From an uncultured Azospirillum sp. (GTDB taxonomy: Bacteria > Pseudomonadota > Alphaproteobacteria > Azospirillales > Azospirillaceae), in contig NZ_CAMLJP010000127.1 in the NCBI RefSeq assembly GCF_946480385.1, positions 1 to 16,380 of the forward strand: 16,380 nt of DNA, written 5' to 3'. This document shows, one piece after another, positions 6,617 to 13,519 of the stretch. The position numbers and the translations under genes were made by a program. The number at the start of each line of letters is the position of its first letter. Positions within the stretch are counted from its first letter, which is position 1. The notes beneath the pieces are model-generated. The model did no database searches. It was not told the origin of the DNA and saw nothing but the letters and a program-made list of their open reading frames with translations.

Positions 6617-8068
6617 ATGAGCACCCTGACCACCAGCTTCGGCCAGCCCGTTCCCGACAACCAGAATTCGCTGAGCGCCGGGCCGCGCGGTCCGCTGCTG
6701 CTGCAGGATTTCCACCTGATCGAGAAGCTGGCCCACTTCAACCGCGAACGTATTCCGGAGCGCGTGGTGCACGCCAAGGGCGCCGGCGCCTACGGCAGCT
6801 TCCGCGTCACCCGCGACGTGACAGCGTGGACCAAGGCCGCCTTCCTGTCGACGGTCGGCAAGGAGACGAGCGTCTTCCTGCGCTTCTCCACCGTCGGCGG
6901 CGAGAAGGGCTCCGCCGATGCCGAGCGCGACCCGCGCGGCTTCGCGGTGAAGTTCTATACGGAAGAGGGCAACTACGATCTGGTCGGCAACAACACGCCG
7001 GTGTTCTTCCTGCGCGACCCGCTGAAATTCCCGGACTTCATCCACACCCAGAAGCGCAACCCGGCCACCAACCTGAAGGCCCCCACCGCCATGTGGGACT
7101 TCTTCTCGCTGTCGCCGGAGACGATGCACCAGCTGACCATCCTGTTCAGCGACCGCGGCACGCCGCGCAGCTATCGCCACATGGACGGCTTCGGCAGCCA
7201 CACCTTCTCGTGGATCAACGCGGCGAACGAGCGCTTCTGGGTCAAGTACCATTTCAAGACCCGCCAGGGCATCGAGAACTTCACCGCCGAGCAGGCGACG
7301 GTGATGGGCGGCATCGACCCCGACCACGCCACCCGCGACCTGTACGCCTCGATCGAGGACGGCGACTTCCCGGCCTGGACCGTCTCGGTGCAGATCATGC
7401 CGGAGGCCGACGCCGATGCCTACCGCATCAACCCGTTCGACCTGACCAAGGTGTGGCCGCACGCCGACTATCCGCTGATCGAGATCGGCGAGCTGGTTCT
7501 GAACCGCAATCCGGAGAACTTCTTCGCCGAGACCGAGCAGGCCGCCTTCAGCCCGGCCAGCGTGGTGCCCGGCATCTCCTTCAGCCCGGACAAGATGCTG
7601 CAGGGCCGGCTGTTCGCCTATGCCGACGCCCATCGCTACCGGCTGGGCGGCAACTATGCGCAGATCCCCGTGAACAAGCCGCAGGGCTGCCCCGTCCACA
7701 ATTACCAGCGCGACGGTGCCATGCGGGTGGACGGCAACGGCGGCGGCCGGCCGAACTACGAGCCGAACAGCTTCGGCGGCCCGGCCCAGACCGGGATTGC
7801 CAGCGAACCGCCGCTGCGCATCAGCGGCGACGCCGCCCACTACGACCACCGCGAGGGCAACGACGACTACGCCCAGGCCGGCGCGCTGTTCCGCCTGATC
7901 GGTGCGGAGGCTCAAGCCCGCCTGATGGACAACATCGCCGGAAGCCTGGGCAAGGCCCCGCTGTTCATCCAGCAGCGCCAGCTGAAACACTTCCTGGCCG
8001 CCGACCCCGCCTATGGCGAGGGCGTCGCCAAGCGGCTGGGCCTGACCGTGGCGCAGGCCGCCGGGTAA
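6617..8068 (+). CDS. katA: Monofunctional heme catalase (small-subunit, clade 3 type)
   Basis: Dismutates H2O2 to water and oxygen. At 483 residues it has the length of small-subunit, NADPH-binding catalases. The distal catalytic His is H52 ([15 protein letters not shown]), the catalytic Asn is in VGNNTPVFF (residues 125-126), and the proximal heme-ligand Tyr is Y335 ([14 protein letters not shown]). [20 protein letters not shown] and FIHTQKRNP are also in place. ATG 6617 follows GGAGAGG with 9-nt spacing. The open frame continues upstream to 6179, but that part is antisense to oxyR. There is no signal peptide, so it is cytoplasmic. Divergence from oxyR predicts peroxide induction. Two hairpins, the second a clear terminator, follow it. 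Confidence 0.97.
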   Translation: MSTLTTSFGQPVPDNQNSLSAGPRGPLLLQDFHLIEKLAHFNRERIPERVVHAKGAGAYGSFRVTRDVTAWTKAAFLSTVGKETSVFLRFSTVGGEKGSADAERDPRGFAVKFYTEEGNYDLVGNNTPVFFLRDPLKFPDFIHTQKRNPATNLKAPTAMWDFFSLSPETMHQLTILFSDRGTPRSYRHMDGFGSHTFSWINAANERFWVKYHFKTRQGIENFTAEQATVMGGIDPDHATRDLYASIEDGDFPAWTVSVQIMPEADADAYRINPFDLTKVWPHADYPLIEIGELVLNRNPENFFAETEQAAFSPASVVPGISFSPDKMLQGRLFAYADAHRYRLGGNYAQIPVNKPQGCPVHNYQRDGAMRVDGNGGGRPNYEPNSFGGPAQTGIASEPPLRISGDAAHYDHREGNDDYAQAGALFRLIGAEAQARLMDNIAGSLGKAPLFIQQRQLKHFLAADPAYGEGVAKRLGLTVAQAAG

Positions 8069-8089
8069 CCTGACCGTGAGGTGAGTTTC

Positions 8090-8121
8090 CCGGCCCTTCC
8101 GCGAGGCTGCGGAGGGGCCGG
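8090..8121 (+). terminator. Strong GC hairpin just after katA
   Basis: A 13-bp stem (8090-8102 with 8109-8121, one G-U pair) has a 6-nt loop GAGGCT and begins 21 bp after the katA stop. No T-run follows it, so it may be an mRNA 3' stabiliser or a pause site and not an intrinsic terminator by itself. Confidence 0.5.
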
Positions 8122-8200
8122 CTTCGAGATGCCGCGCCCATCCCCCTGGGTGGCGGCATGACTGCCGGCATCCAGCCGCGCATTTCCCCGACTGACTTGC

Positions 8201-8234
8201 AGCCCTCTCCCCGGCGACGGGGGGAGGGCTTTTT
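8201..8234 (+). terminator. Rho-independent terminator after katA
   Basis: A 12-bp stem, AGCCCTCTCCCC (8201-8212) with GGGGGGAGGGCT (8219-8230, one G-U pair), loops over GGCGAC and runs into five T (8230-8234). The stem has the CCCTCTCCC/GGGAGGG core of the interspersed palindrome seen at 2911-3060, so it may be a captured repeat copy. It insulates katA from the following gene pair. Confidence 0.8.
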
Positions 8235-8314
8235 CTGTGAAGACCGCTTTACCACCACCCTTCCAAGAGGTACTCACAATAGAGGATTCACGAAAAATGA
8301 TGTAAGAACGGGCC
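8235..8314 (+). promoter_or_regulatory. AT-richer leader in front of the two-gene module
   Basis: This stretch between the terminator and the first gene of the pair is clearly less GC-rich than its surroundings (for example GATTCACGAAAAATGATG at 8285-8302). It must hold the pair's promoter if they are transcribed independently, but I cannot fix -35/-10 boxes. An ATG-ATG-TAA at 8297-8305 is in the frame of the following gene and closes it, so ATG 8315 is the first usable start. Confidence 0.3.
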
Positions 8315-8824
8315 ATGCCCGACCGCCTTCCAGACCTGATCGCCGCGACGAAGCGGCTCGCCACACCGGCAAGGTGGGGCGCACATGATGACCAGTTCCG
8401 TGCCGTTTGCGCCCTGGACATCGACGGGGTGACAATGGAAGGGCTGTGGCTGCGCGGCCAATGCATTCGTGAAATCACGGACCGGCGAGTGACCTTTCAA
8501 CTGGAATGGCTGGCACCGGGATGGCGGCGCGGTGCGGTGGCGAGATTGGACTGGCGGCCGGAATCACCCCACGGTAACAAGAACATCGGGCCGGCGCATC
8601 TGCGGCTGATGGTGATCGAGGGCAGTCATCACCATCCTTTTGCGCTGAACTGGCCACTTGGCTTCCAGCGGATGTTCGGGGAGAATTTGCCGATTGCGGA
8701 GCCGCTGGACGATGAACCGGCATCCTTCCGCGACTTGACGGTTCTGGCAGGCCGGCTGTTCAACATCCAGGGCATGGAGGCATTCCCGGTGCCGCCGTGG
8801 GAACCGAGGCTTGGAAGGCTATGA
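8315..8824 (+). CDS. Unknown protein, first gene of a coupled pair
   Basis: I do not recognise this 169-residue protein with certainty. It has no signal peptide or membrane helix. The middle carries a striking motif run: RLDWRPESPHGN, then IGPAHLRLMVIEGSHHHPFALNW (about residues 70-113), with His and Asn residues spaced like a metal or nucleic-acid site. The preceding stretch (ALDIDGVTMEGLWLRGQC...RVTFQLEW) looks like beta strands. The C-terminal part (about 125-155, DDEPASFRDLTVLAGRLFNIQG) looks helical. The start ATG 8315 follows an in-frame TAA at 8303-8305, and the ribosome site is weak. Its stop overlaps the next start (ATGA at 8821-8824), so the two are translationally coupled and probably act together. 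The compact gene-pair layout suggests an accessory or toxin-antitoxin/defence-like module, but nothing in the sequence proves that. Confidence 0.75.
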   Translation: MPDRLPDLIAATKRLATPARWGAHDDQFRAVCALDIDGVTMEGLWLRGQCIREITDRRVTFQLEWLAPGWRRGAVARLDWRPESPHGNKNIGPAHLRLMVIEGSHHHPFALNWPLGFQRMFGENLPIAEPLDDEPASFRDLTVLAGRLFNIQGMEAFPVPPWEPRLGRL

Positions 8825-9603
8825 TCGGGGTGGACGACAAAAGCACACTCTTCCGGAAGATCGTGGATGAAGCGGCCCGCTCGCTGAGTGCCGTCCGCCA
8901 CGATGAGGATGCGTCGTACCTGCGCACGCCGGTCATGTATCCGGGCGGATCCATGGTTGTCGTCCGCGTCGCGGCAGTCAGCGCTGGTAGCGGCTCCTCC
9001 GCCGAGCGCTTTCTCGTCTCCGACATGGGACTCGCGCGGCAGGAGGCGGACCTGATGGGGGCCGCCCCCCTGTTCGCCCGCTGGGCGCCCAAGGTGGCCG
9101 AGCGGGCCGGGGTGTCCTTCGACCATCGTGACTTCTTCCTGATGGAGGTTGCCCGCCCGCAGCTTGCCGGGGCGGTGGCGACGATTGCCGCCTGTTCTCA
9201 AGAGGCGGTGCAACTGACCGCGTTCAAGCTGGCGGAAAAGCGACAGCAGGACGCTACGGAGCGACTTTACGAACGGCTGGTTACCGTCTTCTCGCGGGAT
9301 CGGGTGGCGAAGGATGTCGAGGTCCTCGGTGCCTCCAACACCCCCTGGCATGTCGCTACGCTGGTCAGCACCAACGGCCATAAGGCGGTTTTCGAGCCCG
9401 TCGCCAATCATCCCACCGCCATCGCCGCTGCGGTCACCAAATTCTTCGACATTGCGCAACTGGAGAATGGTCCCGCACGCATCGCTGTGGTCCGCAACAA
9501 GGAAGGCTTCGGCACCAAGCTGGCGGTGATCGCCGGCGCCGCGAAAGTGGTCGACGAGTCGATCCCCGATGCGGCCCTGCACCGGCTGGCGGACGCCGCC
9601 TGA
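8821..9603 (+). CDS. DUF1828/DUF1829-like protein, second gene of the coupled pair
   Basis: A 260-residue soluble protein. The N-terminal half (about 10-130) has the layout I associate with DUF1828: a strand pair, then RFLVSDMGLARQEADLMG, then GVSFDHRDFFLMEVARPQLAGAVATIAACSQEAVQLTAFK. The C-terminal half (about 150-250) has the DUF1829-like string GASNTPWHVATLVSTNGHKAVFEPVANHPTAIAAAVTKFFDI, ending with RIAVVRNKEGFGTKLAVIAGAAKVVDE. No enzymatic motif is obvious. The start at 8821 is set by the 4-bp ATGA overlap with the upstream stop; an in-frame GTG at 8797 would add 8 residues. The family's function is unknown to me. Partnership with the upstream protein is the best clue. The family call is from memory of domain layout, not from a search. 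Confidence 0.75.
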   Translation: MIGVDDKSTLFRKIVDEAARSLSAVRHDEDASYLRTPVMYPGGSMVVVRVAAVSAGSGSSAERFLVSDMGLARQEADLMGAAPLFARWAPKVAERAGVSFDHRDFFLMEVARPQLAGAVATIAACSQEAVQLTAFKLAEKRQQDATERLYERLVTVFSRDRVAKDVEVLGASNTPWHVATLVSTNGHKAVFEPVANHPTAIAAAVTKFFDIAQLENGPARIAVVRNKEGFGTKLAVIAGAAKVVDESIPDAALHRLADAA

Positions 9604-9708
9604 CCGGCCCCCTCCCCCACCCGAATGGTGTGGTCTCCGCATGGGGGCAGACAAATCCTGTCGAGCCGTCCTAAAGTCCGCCTTCAGCGCGACAGCTTCG
9701 ATGACGGA
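9604..9708. other. Short gap after the two-gene module
   Basis: This 105-bp gap carries an in-frame ATG at 9625 that would extend the following gene by 28 residues, but the encoded stretch has no conserved look. I see no terminator hairpin with a T-run and no convincing promoter. Confidence 0.3.
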
Positions 9709-10167
9709 ATGGGACGGGACCGCGACACCGATAAATCCAGCAGCGAACGATCCACCAGCGCGCTGACCGGCAAGGGGTTGGATACCCTGCTGGCGGCGGC
9801 GGAGACGCTGCCGCATGCGCCGGAGGATGCGTGGCGGCTCGACCTGTTGCGGGTGGCGCTGCGCATCGCCCGCTCCACCGAGGATCTGGCCGACCTGGAA
9901 CGCGCCAACCTCGCCTTCAAGGCGCTGCCGCACCGGCTGCGCAATCCGCTGGTCGACCGCGCCGCCATGCTGGCCCGGCGCGAGGCGGAACGCGCCCAGA
10001 TGACCGAGGAGCCGGAGGAGGAGCCGAAAGCCGGCGGCCTGCTGGGCGGGCTGAGGGGCGGCTTGTTTGGGCGCGGCGGCGGCCGTCCGAGCCGCAAGAC
10101 CGCCAAGGAACGGCTGATGCGCGAACTCGCCACCCGGCGCGACCCCGACGACGACCGCGAGAGCTGA
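9709..10167 (+). CDS. Small helical protein of unknown function
   Basis: A 152-residue hypothetical protein. Residues about 15-95 (LDTLLAAAETLPHAPEDAWRLDLLRVALRIARSTEDLADL and onward) are strongly helical and could form a small helical bundle. An acidic patch EEPEEEP follows, then a Gly/Arg-rich stretch (GGLLGGLRGGLFGRGGG) and a basic C-terminus (RPSRKTAKERLMRELATRR). There is no signal peptide or transmembrane helix. The start is uncertain: ATG 9709 is preferred because the longer version from ATG 9625 begins with a sequence lacking domain character; neither has a strong ribosome site. Codon bias and the helical periodicity favour a real gene. It could be a small nucleic-acid-binding or scaffolding protein, but no family is recognised. 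Confidence 0.65.
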   Translation: MGRDRDTDKSSSERSTSALTGKGLDTLLAAAETLPHAPEDAWRLDLLRVALRIARSTEDLADLERANLAFKALPHRLRNPLVDRAAMLARREAERAQMTEEPEEEPKAGGLLGGLRGGLFGRGGGRPSRKTAKERLMRELATRRDPDDDRES

Positions 10168-10398
10168 TCGCCCTTAAGACCTGGGCACTTATCCCTGGCA
10201 AGGGAAATCCCGCCATAGGCCGCGCCGGACGGCAGATACCCGGACGGTTGCTTGTCCGTCCGAAGGATTGGAAGCACCCTCCCCTCCCGCGTTCTCCGGC
10301 CGCGTCGAAGGTCACAGCTGGGACGGTTTACGGCGGGCCGGGAATGTGCAAAGGTCGGTACCTCCAAATCGGGCTTATCCAAACGATAGAACTGAACG
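10168..10398. other. 231-bp intergenic region before the lytic transglycosylase gene
   Basis: It holds a 7-bp stem hairpin, CGGACGG (10241-10247) with CCGTCCG (10256-10262), and an extra direct copy of CGGACGG at 10226-10232. No T-run follows the hairpin. Nearer the gene, AGGT-CGG-TACCT forms an imperfect palindrome. No promoter boxes stand out and no coding frame is supported. Confidence 0.4.
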
Positions 10399-11484
10399 AT
10401 GACCGGGGGTTCCGTGCGTCGCCTGAAGCCGTTGCTGACCTGCGCCGCCTTGACCGCCCTGCTGAGCGCCTGCGCCAGCGGGGGAGGCTCACATCGCGTC
10501 GCCTCGCCTGAGGAAATCGACGCGCATGTCGCTGAAGCCTCCAAGCGGTTCGACATGCCGGAGCTGTGGATCCGCGAGGTCATCCGCCAGGAAAGCGGCG
10601 GGCGCACCACCGTCAACGGCAAGCCCATCGTCAGCAAGGCCGGCGCCATGGGGCTGATGCAGGTGATGCCGGCGACCTATGATGAAATGCGGCGCAAGCA
10701 CAATCTGGGCTCCGACCCCTTCGATCCGCATGACAACATCATCGCCGGCACCGCTTATCTGCGCGAGATGTACAACCTGTTCGGCGCGCCGGGCTTCCTC
10801 GGCGCCTACAACTGTGGACCCGGCTGTTACGGCGACTATCTGGCCGGCAAGCGCAGCCTTCCGGGCGAGACGCGCCGCTACATCGCGTCGGTCGGGCCGC
10901 GGCTGAACCGCACCCCGGCGCCCAACGGCGCCGACATCGTGCTGGTCAGCGCGCCGTCCTCCGATTCGCCGCCGGATTTCGGTTCGCCCTACGCCCGGCC
11001 GTCCTCCTCCTATTCGGCCCCGGCCAACCCGGCGCCGTCCTACACGCCACCTTCCTACACACCGCCCGCCAGCAGCCGCCCGGCGGCTAGCCGGCCGCCG
11101 ATCGCCGTGGCCGCCCTGCCCGCTCCTGCGCCGACACCGGCACCGGCAGTGCGCGTCGTGGCGCCCGACACCTCGACTCCGGATGCTCCGGCGCCGCGTC
11201 CGGTGGCGACGATGAGCGGGGCGGCGACCGCCGGCGGCGGGGTGTGGACCGTGCAACTCGGCGCCTTCCGCTCGCCCGACGACAGCCAGCGCGTGATCGA
11301 CCGCGCCCGCAATTCCATGCCGGTGCTGTCGCGCTCGCAACGGATCGTCCAGGCGGTGGACACCCAGACCGGGCCGCTCTACCGCGCCCGCCTGTCCGGC
11401 CTGTCGCAGCAGGACGCGGCCAGCGCCTGCAGCGGGCTGGTCACCATCGGCATGGCCTGTTTCGTGGTGGCGCCGGGGGCCTGA
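10399..11484 (+). CDS. Lipoprotein lytic transglycosylase with C-terminal SPOR domain
   Basis: Predicted to cleave peptidoglycan glycan strands in the periplasm. A lipoprotein signal peptide ends in the lipobox LSAC with the acylated Cys at residue 25. The SLT (family 1) domain spans about 40-165: catalytic Glu E65 in IRQESGG, then AMGLMQVMPATY, GTAYLREMYNLFG and FLGAYNCGPGCYGDYLAG, where two Cys replace the common AYNAGPG pattern. A long Pro/Ala/Ser linker (about 175-275) with PSYTPPSYTPP repeats leads to a SPOR domain (about 280-360, WTVQLGAFRSPDDSQRV to GMACFVVAPG), which in known proteins binds denuded glycan at division septa. Two Cys in the SPOR domain could form a disulfide. ATG 10399 lacks a good ribosome site; GTG 10414 with GGGGG in front is a plausible alternative that keeps the signal peptide. 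Confidence 0.9.
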   Translation: MTGGSVRRLKPLLTCAALTALLSACASGGGSHRVASPEEIDAHVAEASKRFDMPELWIREVIRQESGGRTTVNGKPIVSKAGAMGLMQVMPATYDEMRRKHNLGSDPFDPHDNIIAGTAYLREMYNLFGAPGFLGAYNCGPGCYGDYLAGKRSLPGETRRYIASVGPRLNRTPAPNGADIVLVSAPSSDSPPDFGSPYARPSSSYSAPANPAPSYTPPSYTPPASSRPAASRPPIAVAALPAPAPTPAPAVRVVAPDTSTPDAPAPRPVATMSGAATAGGGVWTVQLGAFRSPDDSQRVIDRARNSMPVLSRSQRIVQAVDTQTGPLYRARLSGLSQQDAASACSGLVTIGMACFVVAPGA

Positions 11485-11559
11485 ACGCCCCCTCGCGGCC
11501 GCCTCATGACATGGTCCGCCGAAGAATGACGCCCATCGGTTGGATCGCCTTCGGTTGGT

Positions 11560-11589
11560 TTGCCGCCGGGCCGGCTGCGGCGCTATGCT
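11560..11589 (+). promoter_or_regulatory. Possible promoter of the PPOX/GAF operon
   Basis: TTGCCG (11560-11565) and TATGCT (11584-11589) are separated by 18 bp; each matches 4 of 6 consensus bases. It sits 45 bp ahead of the chosen ATG at 11635 in the only gap before the operon. Confidence 0.3.
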
Positions 11590-11634
11590 GACGGCCGGTC
11601 GCCAGTGTGGCGCAGCAGCGCGGAGCGTCGGGAC

Positions 11635-12132
11635 ATGCGGCGGGAGAGTGGTTTGGACGAGACGGTCCGGCGCTTCCTGGACCGCAGCCTCAGCGTCAAT
11701 GTCGCAACCAGTGACCGCGACGGGCGCCCGCTGGTCGCCAGAGCCGTGGCGGCGCGGGTGTCACCGGGCATAGCGCCGGGCAGCCAGTGGCTGACCGTGC
11801 TGATCGACGGGCACGCCAACGCCGTGCTGGTCGCCGCCGTCGAAGAGACCGGGCGGCTGGCCGTGGTCTTCACCGAACCCAGCACCCACCGGTCCATTCA
11901 GATCAAGGACGAGTGCGCTACCGTGGCGGACCCGACGGCGGAAGAGGCGGCGCTGCCCGGCCCCTACATCAATGGTTTCATTGCCGAGCTGGCCGGTTTG
12001 GGATTCACCGAAGCCTTCGTCCGGGCGGTGATGGCGTTCGATCCGGCCGATCTGGTTGCGCTGCATCTGGACCCCGCCGAGGTCTTCGACCAGACGCCGG
12101 GGCCGAAGGCCGGCGAGCGGATCCCGGCATGA
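11635..12132 (+). CDS. PPOX-type FMN-binding split-barrel protein
   Basis: A 165-residue protein of the pyridoxamine 5'-phosphate oxidase-like superfamily. The pattern LDETVRRFLDRSLSVNVATSDRDGRPLVARAVAARV followed by LTVLIDGHANAVLVAAVEETGRLAVVFTEPSTHRSIQIKDECATV is the typical first half of a flavin split barrel, with the THRSIQIKD segment in a cofactor-contact position. The C-terminal stretch (GPYINGFIAELAGLGFTEAFVRAVMAFDPADLVALHLDPAEVFDQTPGPKAG) is typical of small family members. Start ATG 11635 has GGAG with 9-nt spacing. It overlaps the next gene by ATGA (12129-12132), so the two are translationally coupled. The substrate is unknown; the fold also covers flavin reductases, F420 enzymes and heme-binding proteins. 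Confidence 0.82.
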   Translation: MRRESGLDETVRRFLDRSLSVNVATSDRDGRPLVARAVAARVSPGIAPGSQWLTVLIDGHANAVLVAAVEETGRLAVVFTEPSTHRSIQIKDECATVADPTAEEAALPGPYINGFIAELAGLGFTEAFVRAVMAFDPADLVALHLDPAEVFDQTPGPKAGERIPA

Positions 12133-13502
12133 GCGGCCCCCTGCCCCACGACGCTCCCACCCTGGACGCCATCCGGACCTGCCTGGAGGGCGTGATCCCC
12201 GGCACCATCGCCACGGCAGCGGCGGACGGGACGCCGAACGTGTCGCAGCTGTCGCAGGTCCATTACGTCGATCCCGGCCACATCGCGCTCTCCTATCAGT
12301 TCTTCAACAAGACGCGCGCCAACATCCTGGCCAATCCGGACGCGCAGTTGGAGGTGATCGATCCAGCCACCGGGGCGCAATACCGGCTGCGGCTGGCGTA
12401 TCTGCGCACCGAGACGGAGGGGCCGCTGTTCGAAAGCATGAAGGCGAAGCTGTCCGGCATCGCCTCCCATGTCGGGATGGCGGAGGTGTTCCGGCTTCGC
12501 GGCGCCGACCTGTTCCGGGTGGTGGCGATCGAGGCGGTCGCCGGCGGCCGTCCCCTGCCCGCGCCGGTCCGGCCGCGCAGCCTGCTGTCGGCGGTCCGGC
12601 GCGCCTGCGAGGGGTTGCGCGGCGCCGCCGATTTGTCCGACCTGCTCGACCGCGCCATCACGACTTTGCGCGACCTGTTCGGGGTGGAGCATGCGCTGAT
12701 CCTGCTGCCCGACGCCGCCAGCGGCCGGCTGTTCACCGTCGCCGCGCTGGGCTATGAGGCGTCAAGCCGCGGCAGCGGCATCGGCTGGGAAGTGGCACCC
12801 GGCGATGGGGTGATCGGCGTGGCGGCGCGCGAGCGGGTGCCGATCCGCATCACCCACATGACCACCGACGTCGCCTACAGCATGGCGATGCGGGAGGGAA
12901 CGGCGGCGGGCGTCGCCCGCGAGATCCCCTTCCCCGGTCTGGACCGGCCGCACAGCCAGCTGGCGGTGCCGATCCTGGGACATCCTGGGGCCTTCGGGGA
13001 TTTGCCCGGCGTGTTGTTCGTGGAAAGCGCGCAGGAGATGCGCTTCACCTATGACGACGAGGATGCGCTGGCGACGCTCGCCGCACAGTTGGGCGCGCTG
13101 ATGCGCGGCCTGCCGCCGGCCCATGGCGCGGAGGCCGAAGAGGTGCCGGTCCCGGCTGCCGGTCCACCGGTTGACGGCACCCCGATCACCGTGCGCCATT
13201 ACGCCACCGACGACAGCGTCTTCCTCGACCATGATTACCTGATCAAGGGGGTGGCCGGCGCCATCCTGTGGAAGCTGGTGCGCGACCACACCGCGCTGGG
13301 CCGCACCGACTTCACCAACCGCGAACTGCGGCTGGCGCCCGACATCCCACTGCCCGACTTCGCCGAGAATCTGGAAGCTCGGCTGATCCTGCTGCAACGC
13401 CGGCTGGCCGACCGCTGCGGCTGCCTGCGCATCGAGAAGACCGGAAGGGGCCGTTTCCGCCTGCTGGTGGAAAGGCCCCTGCGGCTGGAGGAGATGCAAT
13501 AG
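12129..13502 (+). CDS. PPOX split barrel-GAF sensor protein with C-terminal output-like domain
   Basis: A 457-residue three-part protein. Residues about 10-140 form a second PPOX-like split barrel (GTIATAAADGTPNVSQLSQVHYVDPGHIALSYQFFNKTRANILANP). About 155-325 is a GAF domain (LSDLLDRAITTLRDLFGVEHALILLP to LGVLFVES/DEDALATLAAQLGALM). After a linker rich in Pro, Ala and Glu, residues about 350-450 (TVRHYATDDSVFLDHDYLIKGVAGAILWKLVRDH, then FTNRELRLAPDIPLPDFAENLEARLILLQRRLADRC) form a domain I recall from alphaproteobacterial GAF and cyclase proteins, probably winged-helix-like. The architecture suggests a flavin- or redox-linked signal read by GAF and passed to the C-terminal domain. There is no membrane segment. 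Its start overlaps the upstream PPOX stop, and its stop lies 9 bp from that of the convergent acidic protein. Confidence 0.85.
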   Translation: MSGPLPHDAPTLDAIRTCLEGVIPGTIATAAADGTPNVSQLSQVHYVDPGHIALSYQFFNKTRANILANPDAQLEVIDPATGAQYRLRLAYLRTETEGPLFESMKAKLSGIASHVGMAEVFRLRGADLFRVVAIEAVAGGRPLPAPVRPRSLLSAVRRACEGLRGAADLSDLLDRAITTLRDLFGVEHALILLPDAASGRLFTVAALGYEASSRGSGIGWEVAPGDGVIGVAARERVPIRITHMTTDVAYSMAMREGTAAGVAREIPFPGLDRPHSQLAVPILGHPGAFGDLPGVLFVESAQEMRFTYDDEDALATLAAQLGALMRGLPPAHGAEAEEVPVPAAGPPVDGTPITVRHYATDDSVFLDHDYLIKGVAGAILWKLVRDHTALGRTDFTNRELRLAPDIPLPDFAENLEARLILLQRRLADRCGCLRIEKTGRGRFRLLVERPLRLEEMQ

Positions 13503-13519
13503 GGGAACGAATTACCCCT
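13501..13519. terminator. Small palindrome over two convergent stop codons
   Basis: AGGGG (13501-13505) and CCCCT (13515-13519) can pair across a 9-nt loop. The structure spans the end of the GAF-protein stop and the convergent TAA of the acidic protein. A 5-bp stem is weak for a terminator, but nothing else separates the two transcripts. Confidence 0.25.

Noticed and set aside
6464..7990. Long open frame on the minus strand opposite katA (508 codons)
   Set aside because: Antisense of a clear catalase gene, with no recognisable domain or ribosome site.
8629..9933. 434-codon minus-strand frame across the two-gene module
   Set aside because: It spans two plus-strand genes with an ATGA overlap and family-like sequence, and its own translation is low-complexity Gly/Arg/His-rich.
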